Source: Vibrio fortis (lineage in GTDB: Bacteria; Pseudomonadota; Gammaproteobacteria; Enterobacterales; Vibrionaceae). Taken from it: a stretch of DNA of 64,000 bases. The stretch lies in NCBI RefSeq assembly GCF_000695685.1, contig NZ_JFFR01000027.1:372001-436000 (forward strand). Reading direction: 5' to 3'. The notes below the pieces were generated by a model. That model was not told where the DNA came from and did not search any database. It saw only the letters and a program-made list of their open reading frames with translations. The position numbers were made by a program, and so were the translations under genes. Below, piece after piece: positions 61,006-64,000 of this stretch (positions within the stretch are counted from its first letter, which is position 1; each line of letters opens with the position of its first letter).

Positions 61006-62592
61006 TTATTGTTGTGCTTGCAGTGCCAATTTGGCTGCGACTGAGTGATCACCTTGCTCATAGTGATAGCGACCTGTCTTTAAACTGCTTGGGCCTTTGC
61101 GCGCGACTTTCACCATCAAGTAACTTTCAACAATAATGAAGACTGTATAGAGCGCCATAATCAATGCTAAGGTGAGAATGACATCCTCAGCGGTTTGATG
61201 CGAAGCCGCCATGCTAACTGGCAGCACTTCCCCTACCGCCCAAGGCTGACGACCATACTCAGCAACGAACCAACCGGCTTCAATGGCAATCCAAGGCAGA
61301 GGAATCGACCACAAGGCCGCTTTAAGAACCCAAGGTTTCGCTGTGAATTTTTTACGGTAGGTTTGAAGGAAAGCAGCAACGAAGACAATCAGCATGACCA
61401 CACCGCAGCCAACCATGATGCGGAATGACCAAAACAGTGGCCAAACGGTTGGAATGGAGTCGTCTGCCGCCATTTGGATTTGATGTTCGGTCGCGTCAGT
61501 GACAGTATCGGTGTAACGCTTAAGCATTAAGCCATAGCCGAGATCATGCTTAACTTCATCAAACGCTTCTGTTGTAGCATTTGAGTTATCACCAGCACGC
61601 AAGCGTTCCAGCAAATCATAAGCAATCATGCCGTAGCGGATACGATCAATATGTTGCTCTCGAAGATCATGGAGCCCTGTTACTTGTTCATCCAGTGAGC
61701 GCGTGGCGATGATTCCCATCAGATAAGGGATTTTCACCGCATAATCGGTTTCACCTTTCTCTTGGTTAGGTAAGCCAAAAAGAGTAAATGCGGCAGGCGC
61801 TGGCTCTGTGTGCCATTCAGCTTCAATGGCGGCCAGTTTCACCTTCTGAACATCGCCCAGTTCGTAGCCTGACTCATCTCCGAGTACCAGAACCGAAATA
61901 ATTGATGCCATGCCAAAACAAGACGCAACAGCGAATGAGCGCTTGGCGAACTCAACGTCTCGCCCTTTCAGCAAGTAATACGCACTCACGCCGAGAATGA
62001 ACATTGCACCGCAGGTATAAGCTGATGACACGGTATGTAGAAACTTCACTTGTGCAACAGGGTTGAGTACGACTTCAGCGAAACTGGTCATCTCCATTCG
62101 CATGGTTTGATAGTTAAACTCCGACCCAATCGGGTTTTGCATCCAACCATTGGCGACCAAGATCCATAACGCCGAGAAACTCGAACCCAGAGCCACGAAC
62201 CATGTGACCACTAGGTGTTGGCGTGCAGACAAGCGCTCCCAGCCAAAGAAGAATAGCCCGACAAACGTCGACTCTAAGAAAAACGCCACCAGCGCTTCAA
62301 TGGCAAGAGGCGCGCCAAAGATGTCGCCGACATAATGAGAATAGTAAGACCAATTAGTGCCGAACTGGAACTCCATAGTCAGGCCAGTTGTCACTCCTAA
62401 CGCAAAGTTGATTCCGAAAAGTTTGCCCCAGAAGCGAGTCATGTCTTGGTAGATTTTTTTGCCTGTTAGCACATAGATAGACTCCATAATGGCCAACAAG
62501 CACGACATACCAATGGTTAGAGGGACGAAAAGGAAATGGAACATTGCCGTCAACGCAAACTGCAAGCGCGATAATTCAACAACATCAAACAT
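61006..62592 (-). CDS. cydA: Cytochrome bd ubiquinol oxidase subunit I
   Basis: A 528-residue heme protein that oxidises ubiquinol and reduces oxygen at high affinity. MFDVVELSRLQFALTAMFHF aligns with E. coli CydA and places the heme b595 ligand His19; the longer frame (to 62667) is not family-like. GRQPW and the long Q-loop (about 250-390) are present, so it is the E. coli-type long-Q enzyme. GGAG lies five bases before ATG 62592. It heads the cydA-cydB-cydX operon. It may be a second bd oxidase in the genome. Confidence 0.96.
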   Translation of the reverse strand: MFDVVELSRLQFALTAMFHFLFVPLTIGMSCLLAIMESIYVLTGKKIYQDMTRFWGKLFGINFALGVTTGLTMEFQFGTNWSYYSHYVGDIFGAPLAIEALVAFFLESTFVGLFFFGWERLSARQHLVVTWFVALGSSFSALWILVANGWMQNPIGSEFNYQTMRMEMTSFAEVVLNPVAQVKFLHTVSSAYTCGAMFILGVSAYYLLKGRDVEFAKRSFAVASCFGMASIISVLVLGDESGYELGDVQKVKLAAIEAEWHTEPAPAAFTLFGLPNQEKGETDYAVKIPYLMGIIATRSLDEQVTGLHDLREQHIDRIRYGMIAYDLLERLRAGDNSNATTEAFDEVKHDLGYGLMLKRYTDTVTDATEHQIQMAADDSIPTVWPLFWSFRIMVGCGVVMLIVFVAAFLQTYRKKFTAKPWVLKAALWSIPLPWIAIEAGWFVAEYGRQPWAVGEVLPVSMAASHQTAEDVILTLALIMALYTVFIIVESYLMVKVARKGPSSLKTGRYHYEQGDHSVAAKLALQAQQ

Positions 62593-62734
62593 TAAAGCTC
62601 CAAACATCATAATGATGACTTTCATACATAAGTTGGAGCGTATTTCAGCACAGTTCTCTCGAACCAAACTAGAACAGATAAGCGACTAAAAAATAGAACA
62701 GATTGGAAAATTCGTAACAGACAAGGTGCAGAGT

Positions 62735-64000
62735 TCAGACTGACTCTCGCTTGTCGTTACTTAACTCGCTAACTAACTCTCCTAAGGTTTTGATCGCCTG
62801 CGTTATCTTGTCGTCGCAAGCATAAGAGCTATTGAGTCGGATATGGTGATTAAAACGTTTATCACCGCTAAAGATGATTCCGGGAGCAACAGAAATATTG
62901 TGCTCGAGCGCTTTATCGTAAAGTGCTTCAACGCAAACATTCTTCGGTAGCTCAATCCAAATAAAGTAACCGCCTTGCGTTTGATGAATAACCGTATCTG
63001 AGGGCAAACAGTCGGTAAGCAAACTGATGTGATTCTGCTTGCGCTCATGGAGTACCTTTCGCAGCTTCTTAAGGTGATTGTCGTAGCTGTAATACGTCAG
63101 ATAATGGGATAGTGCTAATTGAATTGGGATACTGCTCGATAATGTCGCTAGATGCTGTAGACGTTGGATTTTGAGCGCTTGTTGGCCAGCAACAACCCAG
63201 CCAATACGAAAGCCGGGCGAGAGTGACTTGGAGAACGATCCGCACAACAAAATATTCTCTTTCTTATCATAAGCTTTCGCTGGCAGACTCGAATCGCTAC
63301 CCACGAATAACTCTCGATACACATCGTCTTCGATCATGGGCACATTATGATGATTCACCAGCTGAGCAAGGCGCTGCTTGTTTTCGCTGCTCATTGAGTA
63401 CCCTACTGGATTTTGAGCCGCAGTCATAAACCAACACGCTTTGATGTCCATGGATGAGAATACTGAGGAGAGCACATCAAGATCGATCCCAGTCTCTGGG
63501 TCTGTTGGGATCTCTACCGCCGTGAGGTTTAATCGCTCTATGGTTTGAAGTACGCCATAAAAGGCGGGGTATTCTATGGCGACAAGATCACCTGGTTCAG
63601 TGCAAGACTGCAAACACAAACTCAACGCTTCCATTGCCCCAGAAGTGATGACGATATCATCCGGTAGAACATTGAGTCCATTCACCTGATAACGCTGCGC
63701 AATTTGTCTTCTTAGGGTTTGATTACCGGGAGGCAAGTTGGTCAGCATGCTATTGTCTGGCATTTGACGACTGGCACTCGCGAGGCTTCGCGACAGGGCT
63801 TGGTGAGGAAACAAAGACGGATCTGGGAAAGCAGAACTGAGTGGGATAATGCTTGGGTCTTTGGCCTTTTGAAGCACGTCATAAAGCAGGTCACTGATCC
63901 GCACTGAGTAAGGCGTGATGGCTTTTGAGTTGCTCTCATTCCCCGTCAGTACGTTTCGACGAGGTAATACAAAATAGCCTGACTTTGGTTTAGCATAGAT
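62735..64000 (-). CDS. MocR-type GntR/aminotransferase regulator, partial
   Basis: The C-terminal 421 residues are present; the frame continues past the right edge. Its first residues (KPKSGYFVLPRR) are the end of a GntR winged helix, so this is a MocR/PdxR-family regulator, not a stand-alone enzyme. The type I aminotransferase-like part has PGNQTLRRQIAQRY, ITSGAMEALSLCLQ, PAFYGVLQTIERL and PLP Lys in CGSFSKSLSPGFRIGW. Such proteins use PLP or an amino acid as effector. It reads toward cydA; there is no visible terminator between them. Confidence 0.9.
   Translation of the reverse strand: MYAKPKSGYFVLPRRNVLTGNESNSKAITPYSVRISDLLYDVLQKAKDPSIIPLSSAFPDPSLFPHQALSRSLASASRQMPDNSMLTNLPPGNQTLRRQIAQRYQVNGLNVLPDDIVITSGAMEALSLCLQSCTEPGDLVAIEYPAFYGVLQTIERLNLTAVEIPTDPETGIDLDVLSSVFSSMDIKACWFMTAAQNPVGYSMSSENKQRLAQLVNHHNVPMIEDDVYRELFVGSDSSLPAKAYDKKENILLCGSFSKSLSPGFRIGWVVAGQQALKIQRLQHLATLSSSIPIQLALSHYLTYYSYDNHLKKLRKVLHERKQNHISLLTDCLPSDTVIHQTQGGYFIWIELPKNVCVEALYDKALEHNISVAPGIIFSGDKRFNHHIRLNSSYACDDKITQAIKTLGELVSELSNDKRESV

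Noticed and set aside
1..64000. CRISPR array, insertion sequence, prophage or integrase
   Set aside because: No spacer-repeat pattern, transposase or integrase motif was seen in the window; the only mobility hint is the tRNA-Cys remnant.

Overview
The window reads as a piece of a Vibrio genome, probably the smaller chromosome. Gsk, GcvTHP, CydABX, Dld, AcpH and Fhs are all close to gammaproteobacterial enterobacterial/vibrio forms. One protease carries a GlyGly-CTERM tail, common in vibrios, and the glyA - XRE regulator - gcvT divergent layout is one I recall from the V. cholerae small chromosome. This assignment is inference; no 16S or other marker is present.

Layout. 0-12 kb: the start of an RND efflux operon (two lipoprotein adaptors, divergent TetR regulator with two visible operators), an RhlE-like helicase, acpH, tyrP with a pair of TyrR boxes, a chemoreceptor, and a second RND pump with its adaptor. 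12-23 kb: housekeeping and small genes (zinc-ribbon protein, two HAD phosphatases, a 38-residue lipoprotein, creA, gsk, fhs, a diguanylate cyclase, arfB, an XRE regulator, a secreted trypsin-like protease). 23.6-31.1 kb: the glycine cleavage regulon (gcvT; XRE-cupin regulator; glyA-gcvH-gcvP) with PurR-like boxes and a candidate operator array. 31.2-33.2 kb: a tRNA-Cys 3' remnant next to an AT-rich chimeric gene joining an SGNH-like part to a CitC-type nucleotidyltransferase.

33.4-46.1 kb is the most interesting region: a self-contained nutrient (probably heme or metal) capture locus. It holds a Fur box, a FecI-like sigma factor, a Tat-signal FecR, a large TonB-dependent receptor with an STN domain, two paralogous lipoproteins with PKD-like repeats, a secreted hemophilin/TbpB-barrel-like protein, its Slam (DUF560) outer-membrane exporter, and a private exbB-exbD-tonB. 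Five transcription units each begin with the same promoter-like motif (ACGG, 16 bases, CGGTRTA), absent in front of the sigma gene itself. This is strong evidence of one ECF regulon.

46-64 kb: dld, a LysR regulator, two tRNA-Cys genes and one tRNA-Leu, a class 3 lipase-like protein, a lipoprotein, a large secreted protein with DUF11-like repeats facing an M11-type metalloprotease, a lipoprotein DsbA-like oxidoreductase, the cydABX oxidase operon, and a MocR regulator cut by the right edge. Several genes start downstream of their longest reading frame; starts were chosen from ribosome-binding sites, signal peptides or family alignment from memory. No searches were run.
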